The notes below the pieces were generated by a model. The model had not been told where the DNA came from. It searched no databases and worked only from the letters and a program-made list of their open reading frames with translations. Shown here piece by piece: positions 42,812 to 53,483 of a stretch of DNA of 64,000 nt; the stretch's first letter is position 1, and the number at the start of each line of letters is the position of its first letter. The stretch spans positions 1-64,000 of the forward strand of contig NZ_JAGMUL010000058.1 in the NCBI RefSeq assembly GCF_019049285.1, given 5' to 3'. Source of the stretch: Streptomyces sp. AC550_RSS872. Lineage in GTDB: Bacteria > Actinomycetota > Actinomycetes > Streptomycetales > Streptomycetaceae. The position numbers were made by a program, and so were the translations under genes.

Positions 42812-43612
42812 ATGCCTTGGTCAGAGCACATCGTCGTCCGTGACGACGTCCGTATTTCCTGCCGTGACTGGGGCGGATCGGGGCTGCCCGTCGTCCTGCT
42901 GCACGGGCTGGCCGGCCACGCGGGCGAATGGGACGCCATCGCCCGAGACCTGAGCCCCCGTTACCGGGTCGTCGCCGTCGACCAGCGCGGCCACGGTGCC
43001 AGTGAGCGCCGTCCGCGGGACGTGTCCCGCGCCGCGTACGTCGCGGATACCGTCGCAGTACTCGAACAGCTCAGCCTCCGGCAACCCGTCCTGGTGGGCC
43101 AGTCGCTGGGCGGCCACACCGCCATGCTCGCCGCCGCCGCGTACCCCGGCCTCTTCCGTGCGCTCGTCATGGTGGAGGCCGGGCCGGGCGGGCCGAACCG
43201 TGACGTACAGACGGAGATCGGGGGGTGGCTCGATTCCTGGCCCAGGCCGTTCCCGTCGCGGGAGGCTGCCGTCGAGTTCCTCGGCGGCGGTCCGGTCGGC
43301 GAGGGCTGGGCGGCCGGCCTGGTGGAGCAAGACGGCGGCTGGTGGCCGCGCTTCGACCGGGACGTGATGGTCGAGTCGCTGGCGGAGATTGCTCAACGGT
43401 CCTTCTGGGACGAGTGGTTGAGGGTGGCCTGCCCGGCCCTGGCCGTCCTCGGCCAGTCCGGCATCATCTCGTCGGGCGAGATTGACGAGATGCTCCGGCA
43501 GCGGCCGGAGACGGTGGCTTTGAGCGTCCCCGGGACGGGACACGACGTTCATCTGGAGCGACCGGACGTCCTGCGGCACGTGCTCCGGGGGCTCCTTGGA
43601 AACGTCACATGA
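42812..43612 (+). CDS. Alpha/beta hydrolase
   Basis: A 266-aa hydrolase starting at ATG 42812 with GAAGGA upstream. It has the oxyanion region VVLLHGLAGHAGEWD, the nucleophile elbow VGQSLGGHTA with the catalytic Ser at about residue 98, VDQRGHGASE, and the catalytic His in GTGHDVHLE near the end. Substrate unknown. Its position 19 bases after the sigma-factor gene suggests the sigma factor controls it. Confidence 0.87.
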   Translation: MPWSEHIVVRDDVRISCRDWGGSGLPVVLLHGLAGHAGEWDAIARDLSPRYRVVAVDQRGHGASERRPRDVSRAAYVADTVAVLEQLSLRQPVLVGQSLGGHTAMLAAAAYPGLFRALVMVEAGPGGPNRDVQTEIGGWLDSWPRPFPSREAAVEFLGGGPVGEGWAAGLVEQDGGWWPRFDRDVMVESLAEIAQRSFWDEWLRVACPALAVLGQSGIISSGEIDEMLRQRPETVALSVPGTGHDVHLERPDVLRHVLRGLLGNVT

Positions 43613-43647
43613 TCTGCCATCCGCCGGACGGCGTGATCACGTTCACG

Positions 43648-43860
43648 TCACTGGCCGCTGTTCTCGGCGAGCGTGTGCGCGACAAGGGCGTTGGCGTGAC
43701 CGTGTCCCAGGCCGTGCTCGGACTTGAGCCAGGAGACGAGCTCCATGTGCTTGGTCAGCGGGGAGGATCGGATGAGGTCCTTCCACTCGTGGATCGGGCG
43801 GCCGTACTTCTTCTCGATGGAGGGGAAGTAGCTGGCGGGACCCTTTACCGCGTCGGTCAT
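43648..43860 (-). CDS. DUF4287 protein, 70 aa
   Basis: The product matches the small DUF4287 family: VKGPASYFPSIEKKYGRPIH, then EWKDLIRS and WLKSEHGLGHGHANALVAH. These helical proteins of unknown function are often next to transport or general stress genes. It is convergent with the hydrolase gene and probably a single gene. Confidence 0.8.
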   Translation of the reverse strand: MTDAVKGPASYFPSIEKKYGRPIHEWKDLIRSSPLTKHMELVSWLKSEHGLGHGHANALVAHTLAENSGQ

Positions 43861-43927
43861 GGGATGTCCCCGTTCATGTCGAAACGATCTTTGTGGTGTC
43901 GATGGTGCTTGCCCGGTGCGCAGGCGG

Positions 43928-44596
43928 CTAGTGGTTCGCCTGGGCGGTGGCCAGGCGGGCCATCACCGCGGTGAGCCCCAGCAGGCCGAGGCCCGCACCG
44001 GCGGTGAAGGCCAGGACGGAGGCGGCGGAGGCCATGAAGCCGGCGAGAACGACTACAGGCACGAGACGCGAGGCGCGAGCCCAGCGGCGGTGGTCCCGGG
44101 CGGCGAGCGGGCGGGCCAGGACGACGAACGCGGCACACAGGGCGAGGTAACCGGCCATCCCGGCCGCCATGTGCACGGCGCCGTGCCCGCTCATCGCCGT
44201 CGCGTCCGGAGAGCCTTCGGGGAATCCCGCCCCGGCGTCGGCCGGGAAGAGCGCGGCGGCCCAGAACGAGGCACCGAAGACACCGACCAGGACCGGGCCC
44301 CAGGTTCCCCCCGCGCCTCCGCGCAGCACGCGGCGCAGACCGGCCGCACCCGCTATCAGCAGCGTTCCGGTGAGCAGGAAGTTCACCGTCTGGATCCAGC
44401 CCGCCTTCCCAAGGGCGAGCTGGCTGATCGCGTTACGGGTGAAGCCGAACTCGTCCCGCGCGAAGCCCTGAGCCACGCCGGTCAGGAGGAACAGCGGGCC
44501 CGCCACCACGCCACCGGCCAGAGCCCTCCGCGCCACAGGGCCAGACGCAGGCGCGACAGGAATGGCGTGCTGGGGAGCGCTGAGCATGTGGGTCAT
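43928..44596 (-). CDS. DUF998 membrane protein
   Basis: A 222-aa protein with six predicted membrane helices and the DUF998 signatures FGFTRNAISQLALGKAGWIQ, followed by a helix, and AMSGHGAVHMAAGMAGYLAL. The family's role is unknown. It is the same orientation as the DUF4287 gene, 67 bases apart, so cotranscription is possible. Confidence 0.8.
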   Translation of the reverse strand: MTHMLSAPQHAIPVAPASGPVARRALAGGVVAGPLFLLTGVAQGFARDEFGFTRNAISQLALGKAGWIQTVNFLLTGTLLIAGAAGLRRVLRGGAGGTWGPVLVGVFGASFWAAALFPADAGAGFPEGSPDATAMSGHGAVHMAAGMAGYLALCAAFVVLARPLAARDHRRWARASRLVPVVVLAGFMASAASVLAFTAGAGLGLLGLTAVMARLATAQANH

Positions 44597-44825
44597 GGAC
44601 GGGCCTTCCTCGCGTAGCTGTTGTCGCCCTTATGACCGACGGCCGGACGCGAAGTCATCGCTCCCAGCCAAGTGCGCTGCGTCACAGGCCGCTCGGAGCG
44701 CGAGGGCGCACCACTTGAGTGGTGCGCAGTCAGGTGCCCGAGGGGCGACCGGGATTACGTGGCGCGCAGCCACAGCAGCGTTCGAGCGCTCGCCCGCCGA
44801 GCCGGTGGTGGACCGTAGGTCGTCG

Positions 44826-45068
44826 TCACTTGTGGTCGCGGAGGAAGGCGGGGATCTCGGCGCGGGTCGGGTGGTTCGGCAGAGGTGCCGGCTTGTCCTG
44901 AAGGAATACGCCGATGACGGCCGCGGCTCGGTTGTTGTTGTCGAGGCCGTTCCGTATGTGGTGACCGACGCCGGACATGTACTGCGCGCGCTGGATGGCG
45001 GGATCGTCGGCAAGGATGGCGGTCGCCCATTGGCGGACCTGGGAGGAGCACTCCGCGATCATCAGCAT
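44826..45068 (-). CDS. Uncertain short gene or gene end, about 80 aa
   Basis: From an ATG at 45068 the frame encodes MLMIAECSSQVRQWATAI, QYMSGVGHHIRNGLDNNNRA and PTRAEIPAFLRDHK. Composition is unlike a random frame, but I recognise no family. The region further upstream is antisense to a TrkA fragment. It may be a truncated gene. Confidence 0.35.
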   Translation of the reverse strand: MLMIAECSSQVRQWATAILADDPAIQRAQYMSGVGHHIRNGLDNNNRAAAVIGVFLQDKPAPLPNHPTRAEIPAFLRDHK

Positions 45069-45198
45069 GGTGGGGGTCCGGGAGTGCCTCAGTCGCGGGG
45101 TGATGGAGGGAGAGTCCTTGATCGTGTCCTGGATGCGGAGACTGGCGGCGGCGGTGCACGGGTGCGTGAACCCCGGTATCCGATCGATATGACGCACG

Positions 45199-45447
45199 GG
45201 GAGCGACCTGGTCCGCCTGCTGCGCTTCAGCCACGGCGACGCCAACCTCGTTGAGCTGACCCTGCCGGAGGAGTCGGCCCTGGCAGGCACACAGGTCGGC
45301 GATGTCGAGTGGCCACAGGACACCTCCCTGGTCACCATCATCCGCAGCAACCGCGTCCTCAACCCATCCTGGGAGGGAGGCGTACATGATCCGCTGTCTC
45401 CGCACGAGCGGCCGGGGCAGGGAACGGCCGTCCTCGGCGGACCGTAG
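45199..45447 (+). pseudogene. TrkA C-terminal domain fragment
   Basis: The frame reads LLRFSHGDANLVELTLPEES, ALAGTQVGDVEWPQDT, SLVTIIRSNRVLNPSWEGG, which is the RCK/TrkA_C domain of a K+ uptake regulator. It then ends irregularly, and the NAD-binding part is absent. The perfect terminator right behind it shows it is a gene end preserved by deletion. Confidence 0.78.
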
Positions 45448-45480
45448 CCGCCTGCCGAGGCATTCTCGGCAGGCGGCTAC
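45444..45480 (+). terminator. Terminator of the TrkA remnant
   Basis: A perfect 16-bp stem (GTAGCCGCCTGCCGAG and complement) and a 5-base loop overlap the stop codon of the fragment. Confidence 0.85.
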
Positions 45481-45599
45481 GGGCGCCGGCAGTCGGCTAC
45501 GGGCGGCGGCAGTCGGCCGGCACCCGCCGAGGAGTCCTCGGCGTGGCGAAGGGGACGAACGCGGCCCCTGCGAAGGGCGGGCCGACCGGCTGCGTGTGC

Positions 45600-47483
45600 C
45601 TACTGGAGCGGCGTACCACCCGACTTGCGGTAGTTGATCGTCTTGTTGATCAGGTTTCCGCCGTCGGACTCGACCGTTGTCTGCTCCTGCCACCCTGCGC
45701 CGAACAGGAGGGCGACGATGTGCGACTTCGCCACCTGGTCCATGTGCCCGAAGAGCCAGTCCACCTTGTCGTCCTTGTAGTGGTTGGTGGTGTTGTTCTG
45801 CGCCATGTTGCCCACGGGGATCTGCCACAGGGCCACCGGCTTGCCCACCGCCTCGGCCATCTTCTTCCAGAAGCCCAGCTCGGCGGTGGCCTTCTGGTCG
45901 GTCCAGAAGGTGTTCTTGCTACCGTGCTCCGGCTTCGCGTACCAGCCCGCGTCGCGGTCCACGACGTCGGAGACCAGGAAGTCGGCGTTCTTCGCCCCGA
46001 GCTCCTTGTAGTCGTTGATGCAGTCCTGGAGATTGGTCTGCCAGTCCCAGCAGCTGAGGTGGAGCCCCACGCCGGAGTTCGGCGCGTACTTGCGCGCCAT
46101 GTCGATCAGGCAACGGGAGAGCCCGGCGGCGCTGTTCTCCTGCGACCCGCAGTCCGTCGGATTCGCGACCTTGACCTGCGCGGGGACCTTGTGCAGATCG
46201 CCGAGCGACCGGGCGAAGCCCCAGAAGTCAGGCTCGATGTCGATCATGTCGTCCCTGTTGCCGATCTTCTGGAGGAAGAAGCGGTAGTCGTTCAGGTAAC
46301 GAGTGAGCAGGTCGGCCCTGTTGATGGCCTTGACCTCGCCCGGACCGTCGCCCTCGCCCGCCAGATCCCCGAGGTCGCGCAGCGAGTACCAGGTCCAGAA
46401 GTACTTCTGCGGGCGCGGCTTGCCCTGGTACGTCGTCTTGGACGCCTTCTCGTTGCTCCAGGTCACGTAGGTGCCGGGCGCCGTGGTCTCGCCGTTCCAG
46501 CAGCCCCACCAGTTCGACCACTCGGCCTTGCAGCGCTTGGCCGTGTAGTACTCCGAGGAGGGCGCGGGGTGGCTGTGCACGTAGTTGTATCGCATGTCGA
46601 ACGGCGCGGCGTTCGCCGAGGCATCAGTCATCGAAGCGCCGATGAGCACCGTGCTACTGCCCATGAAACGCTTCGCCGAGCTGCCGTCACCCGTGGCCGG
46701 AGACGACGGCGACGTCGACGGCGGGCGGGTGCCGCTGCTCGGAGCCTGGCTTGTCGGAACGCTGCCGCCCGGCTTGGGGGGCTTGTTGGGCTTGGGGGTG
46801 CTGCCGGAGCTCCCGGTGCCGCCGACGCTCCCGGCCGGGACGAGTTTCCACTGCTGGTTGGCGGCGCTCTTGTCGTGGTTCTGGGTGACGCGGTCCCCCT
46901 CGGCCTTGGAGCCCTTCTTGACCTCGACGGCCATGCCACTGAAGCGGTTGATCAGACGCACGTAGCCGTCCGACGACTTCTTCACGTGGAACTGCTGGTT
47001 GGCGCCCTTGTGGTCCTTCCACTGCACCAGGGCGGAGCCGGCGCTCTTCGACCAGCGGTAGTCGTCCAGCACCTTGCCGGAGTTCCGGTTCTGCAACCGG
47101 TAGTTCCCGTCACCCGAGTCGAGGAACCGCCACTGCTGGTTGGCCCCGCCGTTACGGCGCCACTGCACCACCGCCGCACCGTCGTGCGAGGAGTAAGCAA
47201 GGTCGTCCAGCACCTTGCCGCTGTCGCGGTTGACCAGCAGGTACCAGGACTTCGTGTCGACGACTTCCGCCGAGGCCGTGTTGACCACGGCCACGGAGCC
47301 GCCTACGACGGCCAGGGCGACGGCCGCCCAGAGACTCCGACGCTGGTACAACCGACGGCCGCGGTGCCCCTGCTGTCGGCCCGGACCGGCTGAGTGGAAC
47401 GACAGGCGACCACGGCGACGACGGCGGGCGGCGCGACCGCCGACGGACGCCCCCTCGGACGACGTGGATGGGGGAGGGACCAT
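45600..47483 (-). CDS. Secreted RICIN-domain protein with large C-terminal domain
   Basis: A 627-aa exported protein. A basic N-terminus and hydrophobic core (SLWAAVALAVVGGSVAVVNTASA) form the signal peptide. Residues about 75-215 are a ricin B-type lectin domain with QxW-like repeats (GGANQQWRF, GANQQFHV, AANQQWKL). A Pro/Ser/Thr linker follows. The C-terminal domain of about 320 residues has TVLIGASMTDASANAAPFDM, MIDIEPDFWGFARS, VGLHLSCWDWQTN, WYAKPEHGSKNTFWTDQKAT and PVALWQIPVGNMAQNN. It looks like a TIM-barrel glycoside hydrolase of a family I cannot name. Confidence 0.8.
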   Translation of the reverse strand: MVPPPSTSSEGASVGGRAARRRRRGRLSFHSAGPGRQQGHRGRRLYQRRSLWAAVALAVVGGSVAVVNTASAEVVDTKSWYLLVNRDSGKVLDDLAYSSHDGAAVVQWRRNGGANQQWRFLDSGDGNYRLQNRNSGKVLDDYRWSKSAGSALVQWKDHKGANQQFHVKKSSDGYVRLINRFSGMAVEVKKGSKAEGDRVTQNHDKSAANQQWKLVPAGSVGGTGSSGSTPKPNKPPKPGGSVPTSQAPSSGTRPPSTSPSSPATGDGSSAKRFMGSSTVLIGASMTDASANAAPFDMRYNYVHSHPAPSSEYYTAKRCKAEWSNWWGCWNGETTAPGTYVTWSNEKASKTTYQGKPRPQKYFWTWYSLRDLGDLAGEGDGPGEVKAINRADLLTRYLNDYRFFLQKIGNRDDMIDIEPDFWGFARSLGDLHKVPAQVKVANPTDCGSQENSAAGLSRCLIDMARKYAPNSGVGLHLSCWDWQTNLQDCINDYKELGAKNADFLVSDVVDRDAGWYAKPEHGSKNTFWTDQKATAELGFWKKMAEAVGKPVALWQIPVGNMAQNNTTNHYKDDKVDWLFGHMDQVAKSHIVALLFGAGWQEQTTVESDGGNLINKTINYRKSGGTPLQ

Positions 47484-47739
47484 GTTCGGTGCTCTCTTTC
47501 AGCCGTTTCCTCTGACCCGGACCGCCTGGTCCGCACACCCTCCAGTTGTCACGGCCTCCGGAAAGGTTGCCTCGGCCCGCAGAAACTTTTTCGGCCGCCG
47601 CGCGCCGGGTGGCGGCCAGGTCGTCGGGGCGGAGCGGCGGCCAGGGCCGGAACACAACTCACGACCGGTCAGCCGACCGCCTACGGTGGGTATCGGGAGC
47701 CGTCCGGACCGTGGTCGCCGTCGTCACCGGCATCGACCT

Positions 47740-48579
47740 CAAATGTGCTTCGCCGACTTCCCGCCATGGGACCGGGTGTACGCGTCTTCCCCCTGGGCGA
47801 CTTCTGGCCCGAAGTCGCCGGCCACCCGCTCGGGGCCGGCCGTAACCGCCCGCCAGCTGCTGACCCACACCGCCGGCCTCCCGTTGCGGGCCCAGCTGAA
47901 GAACCTCTACGGCACCGACCCACGGGACGTGCGCGACGGTGTCCTCCACGAGGCACTGCACGGCCCGCCCGGCGAGGCCGTCGAGTACACCGACCGGGCC
48001 GCCCTCATTCTCGGCTACCTCGCCGAGCACCTCTCCGGCCAGCCCCTCGACCGGCTCGCCACGGAACGGATCTGGCAGCCGCTGAACATGGCCTCCACCC
48101 GCTTCGGGCCGCTGCCTGCCGAGATCGCCACCCGCTGCGCCCCAACCGAGCTCGACAGGACAGCGACACCCATCTCAAGGGCATCGCCCACGACTTCTCC
48201 GCCCGGCTCCTGAGTGCAGTGTGCGGGATCGCCGGCGCCTTCACCGTCCTCGACGACCTCGCCCTCTTCCTACGCCACATGCCGGACACCTCAACCAGCC
48301 CGGGGCGAGCCGGATTCGGCCCCGCCTGGACCAGGCAGTCACTGACCGTCCAGACCGGCACCCTCGAACCCGCACGCGGCTTCTTCTGGCACCCCGCCCC
48401 CGGCACCCACCCCGATGACGACACCTGGGTCCACTACGGCTTCACCGGCACCGGCATGTGGATCTCCCCGCAGCAGGGGCTGTGGGGCGGTATTGCTCAC
48501 CAACAAGCTCTACTACACCCGCGACCGCCGGCCCTTGACCGACGTCCGCAACGCCTTCCGCGCTCTCGCCTTCCCCTGA
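47740..48579 (+). pseudogene. Class C beta-lactamase-like serine hydrolase, N-truncated with frameshifts
   Basis: Three frames supply FADFPPWDRVYASSP, TARQLLTHTAGLPLRAQ, GEAVEYTDRAALILGYLAEH and IWQPLNMASTRFGPLP. After one shift comes VCGIAGAFTVLDDLALFLRH, with DDDTWVHYGFTGTGMWISPQ; after another, LLTNKLYYTRDRRPLTDVRN, ending at the TGA at 48577. The SxxK-containing start is missing. The YTD motif (Tyr of YxN) and the HxG-like HYGFTG are present. Confidence 0.78.
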
Positions 48580-48705
48580 AGCCACGGTCGGTGAATCCGT
48601 TGAGAGAGTCCGGCTGGCTTCCAGGACGCGCGGCCGCGCGGGCCGGTTCGATCAACGTCCGGCCCGCCTCCGTCAGCACCGCCACCCGGCCCACCACTTC
48701 TTCGG

Positions 48706-48948
48706 CTACTGACCGTCTTGCAGCCCCTCAAGCACAAGCAAAGAGCCATCCTGCTCGAACCGCAGCACGCGGGGCCGCGGAGCTTCCCGGGCCGAGACCG
48801 GCTCAGGATGAAGCTCTCCGTAGCGCTGATGGTAAAGATCAACCGCTTCGCGGAGCGGGCATCCTCGTGCCTCACGAATCGCCTTCACTGCGAGGAAGGT
48901 GCGCCCCTCCAGAATGTCGCGATCTACACTCTCCGGCAGTTCTGCCAC
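48706..48948 (-). CDS. Small L7/L12-like hypothetical protein, 80 aa
   Basis: The protein contains FLAVKAIREARGCPLREAVD, LYHQRYGELHPE, a pattern like the C-terminal ribosomal-protein-L7/L12 fold of short Streptomyces proteins. Clean codon usage supports it, though it lies between remnants. Function unknown. Confidence 0.55.
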   Translation of the reverse strand: MAELPESVDRDILEGRTFLAVKAIREARGCPLREAVDLYHQRYGELHPEPVSAREAPRPRVLRFEQDGSLLVLEGLQDGQ

Positions 48949-49271
48949 ACGTCCTCCCCGGTCCGGCCTCGCAGTAGAGCAACCGCGGCTCCTCCGGTCA
49001 ACTGAGTTGCGCAGCCGACCACGGAAGCCCTCGGCCGTGCCCGCTGCATAGTGTCCCGTTGCCGAACGCCGGCCGAGCCGGCCTCATGGCCGAAGTCCTT
49101 GCAGGTGCCTGGAACTTCCATGCAGGAAGCCCTCGCCGCAGTGGCAGGATGCGCGGCCTGAACGGGAAACACCCGGCGCCGATCCAGGCGAGCGGGCTCC
49201 CGTGCAATGGGCTGCTCGTCGGCCCGATCAGGCAGTGCGCACCGCCGGGTGACGGCGAAAGGGCGGGCGGG
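48949..49271. other. No gene seen
   Basis: A 323-bp stretch with no supported frame, repeat or hairpin that I could identify. It joins two remnant regions. Confidence 0.5.
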
Positions 49272-49562
49272 TCAGCAGCCAGACCCAGGTTGCTGCCAGC
49301 AGCGGGCGGCGGCTGTGGGATCGGCCGTTATGTCCCAGGTGGCGACCTGTCCGGCGTCAAGGGAGCGCGGGCGGGCGATCAGCAGGGCGACGTCGTCCTG
49401 GGGGCGATCAGGCAGCAGGGCGCCGAGCACCGTGTCGCACGCCTCGTCCAGAGATCGGGTGGGCCGGGCGAGCGTCTGGCGCAGTATGTCGAGTCCTTGG
49501 TCCATGTCGCGGTCACGGGCCTCGATCAGTCCATCGGTGTACAGGACCATGCTTTCCCACAC
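49272..49562 (-). pseudogene. SpoIIE/PP2C phosphatase C-terminal fragment
   Basis: The frame contains VLYTDGLIEARDRDMDQGLD, PTRSLDEACDTVLGALLPDR and PQDDVALLIARPRSLDAGQV, the end of an actinobacterial SpoIIE-type phosphatase catalytic domain with its metal-binding DGL and DDV. The remainder of the enzyme and the usual upstream PAS/GAF domains are absent. Confidence 0.78.
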
Positions 49563-49623
49563 GGTGTGCCCCTGGACGAGGGTGATCCACCCTCATCCAG
49601 GGGCACGCTCCGGCAGCGGAGGC

Positions 49624-52487
49624 TCAGTGCGCGGCGCGGCGGGCCAGCGCCCCGCGCGAGCGGGTCACCAGCGCGGCCAGCAGGGCGGCGCCGAGGGGCA
49701 CGGCCACCAGGAGGGCGGCGAGCGTCTCCCAGGGGACGACGATCGGCACGTACGGCGGGGCGTCACCGGCGCCGCCCCAGCCGTTGTCGAGAGCCTCCTG
49801 GTAGGAGCGCATCTGCTGGCGCTCCTCGGTGAGCCGCAGCCCGACGGCGGGCAGGACACCCGCCGCCGAGCCGAGGACCACCCCCATTGCGGCGATCACA
49901 CCGCACTGGAAGCCGCTGAGCGTGCGGCGCACCCGGGGCGGGGCGCCGACCGCGGCGAGCGTCTTGAGATCGGCCTCCGCGTCGGCTTGGGCGAGACCGG
50001 TGGCGATGCCGGCCGCACCGATGGTGACCAGGCCGGCGAAGACGGTCAGCGCGAGCAGGACGAGCGCGCTCTCGGCGACCCAGCCCTGCTCCACGGTCAG
50101 CTCGACGTCGCTGCCGAGCTTGGTGATCTCGGCGTCGAGCTTCTGCCGCTCCTCGGTGCTGGGCATCCGGTCGGTGCTGAAGAAGGCGCCGAGGGGGACG
50201 GTGGTCAGTCCGGCGGCCTTGGCGGCGGCGGGGCTGAGCACGCTGTGCAGTCCGTAGGAGTCGGGCGAGCCGGGCACCTGGTAGGCGGGGAAGGACTTCA
50301 GCTCGCCCGGGACCGGCTTGTTCTGCTCGGCGGCGCGGTCGGCGGCCTCCAGGTCGCTGATCAGCTTGATGCCGACGGTGCCGTTCCTGTCGACCTGGGG
50401 CTTGTGGAAGCTGACGAGCTTTCCGTCGGCGAGGGCCTTTGCCGCGCCCGGGTCGTCGATGCCGAGGACCTTCAGGAGCGGGGCGTCGGCGATGAGGAGA
50501 CCGCCCTCGACGTAGATGCCGTTGCCGTCGCGCGAGAGGCAGCGCCAGTCCTTGGCGAGCGCGCGCCGCTGCTCCTTGGTGTACTTCTCCGCCGGGTCGG
50601 AGCCGTCGGGGGTGCTGACCCACAGCGGGCACTCGTTGGCCGGCGGGGTGACGACCTCGAAGCTGCCACAGCCCTCGCCCTCGCCATACGGGCCGCAGCC
50701 AGGCTTGCCGACGGCGATCCGGAACACGTCGGCGCGGACGTCGACGGGCAGCGTGCGCTGCACGGCGTCGCGGACCTCGGGGACGTCCCGGCCGCCCTCC
50801 CCGGGGACGAGCGCGGCGACGGCCCCGTGCGGCAGGCTGGCCCGGTACTCGGCCTGACTCTGGGCGTCGCGGCTCGCGGCGTACGTCGAGACGGCGACGG
50901 TACCCGCGACGGCGGCCAGGACGGCGGCGACAGCGGGTGCCGTACGGCCCCGGTTGCGGACGGCGTCCCGCAGGGCGAGGCGCGGCGAGAGCGGCAGCCA
51001 GCGGCCGGCCCGGCCGAACAGGCCGACCAGGGCGGGCGTCATGGCGACCACACCCAGCTCGGCGATGGCCGAGCCACCCGCGACCAGGACGAACTGGTCG
51101 GAGACGACCGAGCCGTACAGGGCGACGGCCGCGCCGAGCAGGACGGCGCCGAGGCCGATCAGCGGCAGCACGCGGTTGCTTCGGCGCACGCCGCGACGGC
51201 CGGTGAGGGAGGCAAGGACGGTCTGCCGGGAGGCGGTGATGGCCGGGACGATCGCGGAGAGCAGGCCGGTGAGGACGGCGAGCGCGGCGATGGCGAGCAG
51301 TTCCAGCGGCTTGACGGTGAAGCCGCCGAACCGCTGCCCCATGTAGTCCTCGATGAACGGCCGGAGGGCGAAGGCCAGGATCAGGGCGAGGACCGTGCCG
51401 ACCACGGCCGCCGCGACGCCGATGACGAGGCCGCCGCTCAGCACGATGGCCCGGATGTGGCTGCGGGCACCGCCGTTGGCGCCGACCAGGCCCAGCTGGC
51501 GGCGGGAACGACGGGCACCGACGGCGAAGGCGGGACCGGCGAGCAGGCAGATCTCCAGCATCGCCAGGCCGACGACCGTGCCCACGGCGGCGAGCGCGGC
51601 GGCGTCGGCGCCCCCGCTGCTCTCGTAGTTGGCCCAGCCTTCCTTCTGGTAGAGCGGCACCTCGGAGTCGGCGGGCGGGTCGAGGGCCACGGCGCGCGAG
51701 GCGACCAGGACACCCTTGGCGTTGATCGCCTGAACCGTGTTCCACGTGAAACCACCGGACTTCTTCACCAGGTAGGTGGTGGAGACGTCGGGCTTCAGCA
51801 GTCCGGTCTTCTCGACCGCCTTGGCGTACGGCGCGAGGAAGGCCCCCGGCAGGGCGTTGACCTGCTGTGCCGTGAGGTCGCTGGGCAGCTCGTACGAGCC
51901 GCTGATCACATAGGTGCGGTCGAAGCCGCGGGCGGTGAGGGTGGAGCCGACGGACAGCCCGCTGCTCTCCAGGAACCGGGTGGTCGCGGCGATCTCGTCG
52001 TTCTTCTCGGGGAAGCGGCCCTCCTGAAGCCGCATGATGCCCCGGGCGACGGGATCGGCGGCGGCCAGCTCACGGACCTCGGCCTGGAGCAGACCGTGCT
52101 TGGTGGTCAGCTTGGCGCTGCCGCCGCTGTCGGTCAGCACCGTCGAACCGGCCGGGATGGTCTTGGTGACATCGGTCGGGCCGTCGGGCCAGGACTTGCC
52201 CGGCGAGTCGTAGTCCCCGGCCGGGGTGTGCTGCTCGCCCTTGGGGTCCTGCACGATGGCCACGCCGGCCGTTCCGGCGTCGGAGAAGCGAGCGTCGGCG
52301 GCACCCAGGGTGCGCTCCATCTGCTGCGCGGGGGTGAGTTCGGCGCTGCGCAGGGTCAGGTCCAGGGCGCTCACCCCCAGGATCGGCAGCGCGATCATGG
52401 CGAGGACGAGGAAACTGCGGCCCTTGGAGCGCCAGGCGTCACGGCGGGCGATGCGGACCGCGGCCCGCCAGGAGTGGAACCAGGTCG

Positions 52488-52491
<4 letters not shown>
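49624..52491 (-). CDS. FtsX/MacB-type ABC transporter permease
   Basis: A 955-aa permease with ten predicted membrane helices in two FtsX-like units. The first helix is SFLVLAMIALPILGVSALDL. The middle blocks include AALAAVGTVVGLAMLEICLL and ALAVLTGLLSAIVPAITASR. The last helices are around VLLALTVFAGLVTIGAAGIA. Two large extracellular loops (about 65-270 and 555-780) contain Cys residues and probably bind a peptide or lipid. It overlaps the ATPase gene by 4 nt and forms with it an efflux or mechanotransmission-type exporter. A parS-like 14-mer lies inside the gene. Confidence 0.9.
51739..51752. other. parS-like site (one mismatch)
   Basis: GTTCCACGTGAAAC differs by one base from the Streptomyces parS consensus GTTTCACGTGAAAC. 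Single-mismatch forms are known parS variants near the Streptomyces origin. It lies in the coding sequence of the permease. Confidence 0.55.
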
Positions 52492-53225
<734 letters not shown>

Positions 53226-53483
53226 GGTTCCCCCTCGGGAGTACGCCGGCGAACGGCCGGACGTCGGTACGACGGACGGTCGTTGGCGGCGCCGTGCGTA
53301 CGGTATGGGTCTGGTCGGGTGGTTCGGAGTCTTCAGGTGGTACGGGTGGATCCGGTGGGTCGGGTGGATCCGGTGGTACAGGTGGATCCGGTGGTACGGG
53401 TGGGTCGAGTGGATCCGGTGGACTCGGTCGGCCCTGTGGATCCGGTCGTTCGGGTGCTCAGGGCCGGTCGTGAAGGGCGGACG
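53226..53483. repeat. 9/18-bp tandem repeat between PadR and ABC genes
   Basis: From about 53335 to 53460 the unit GGTGGATCCGGTGGTAC (and shortened GGTGGATCC forms) is repeated with variations. It lies between the PadR stop and the ATPase start, which needs its own promoter unless read-through occurs. Copy-number changes could tune expression. Confidence 0.75.

Noticed and set aside
45068..45362. N-terminal extension of the short leftward gene at 44826
   Set aside because: The extension is antisense to the recognisable TrkA domain fragment on the plus strand.
46978..46994. Third CACGTG-centred site in the RICIN gene
   Set aside because: It has three mismatches to parS and is not palindromic.
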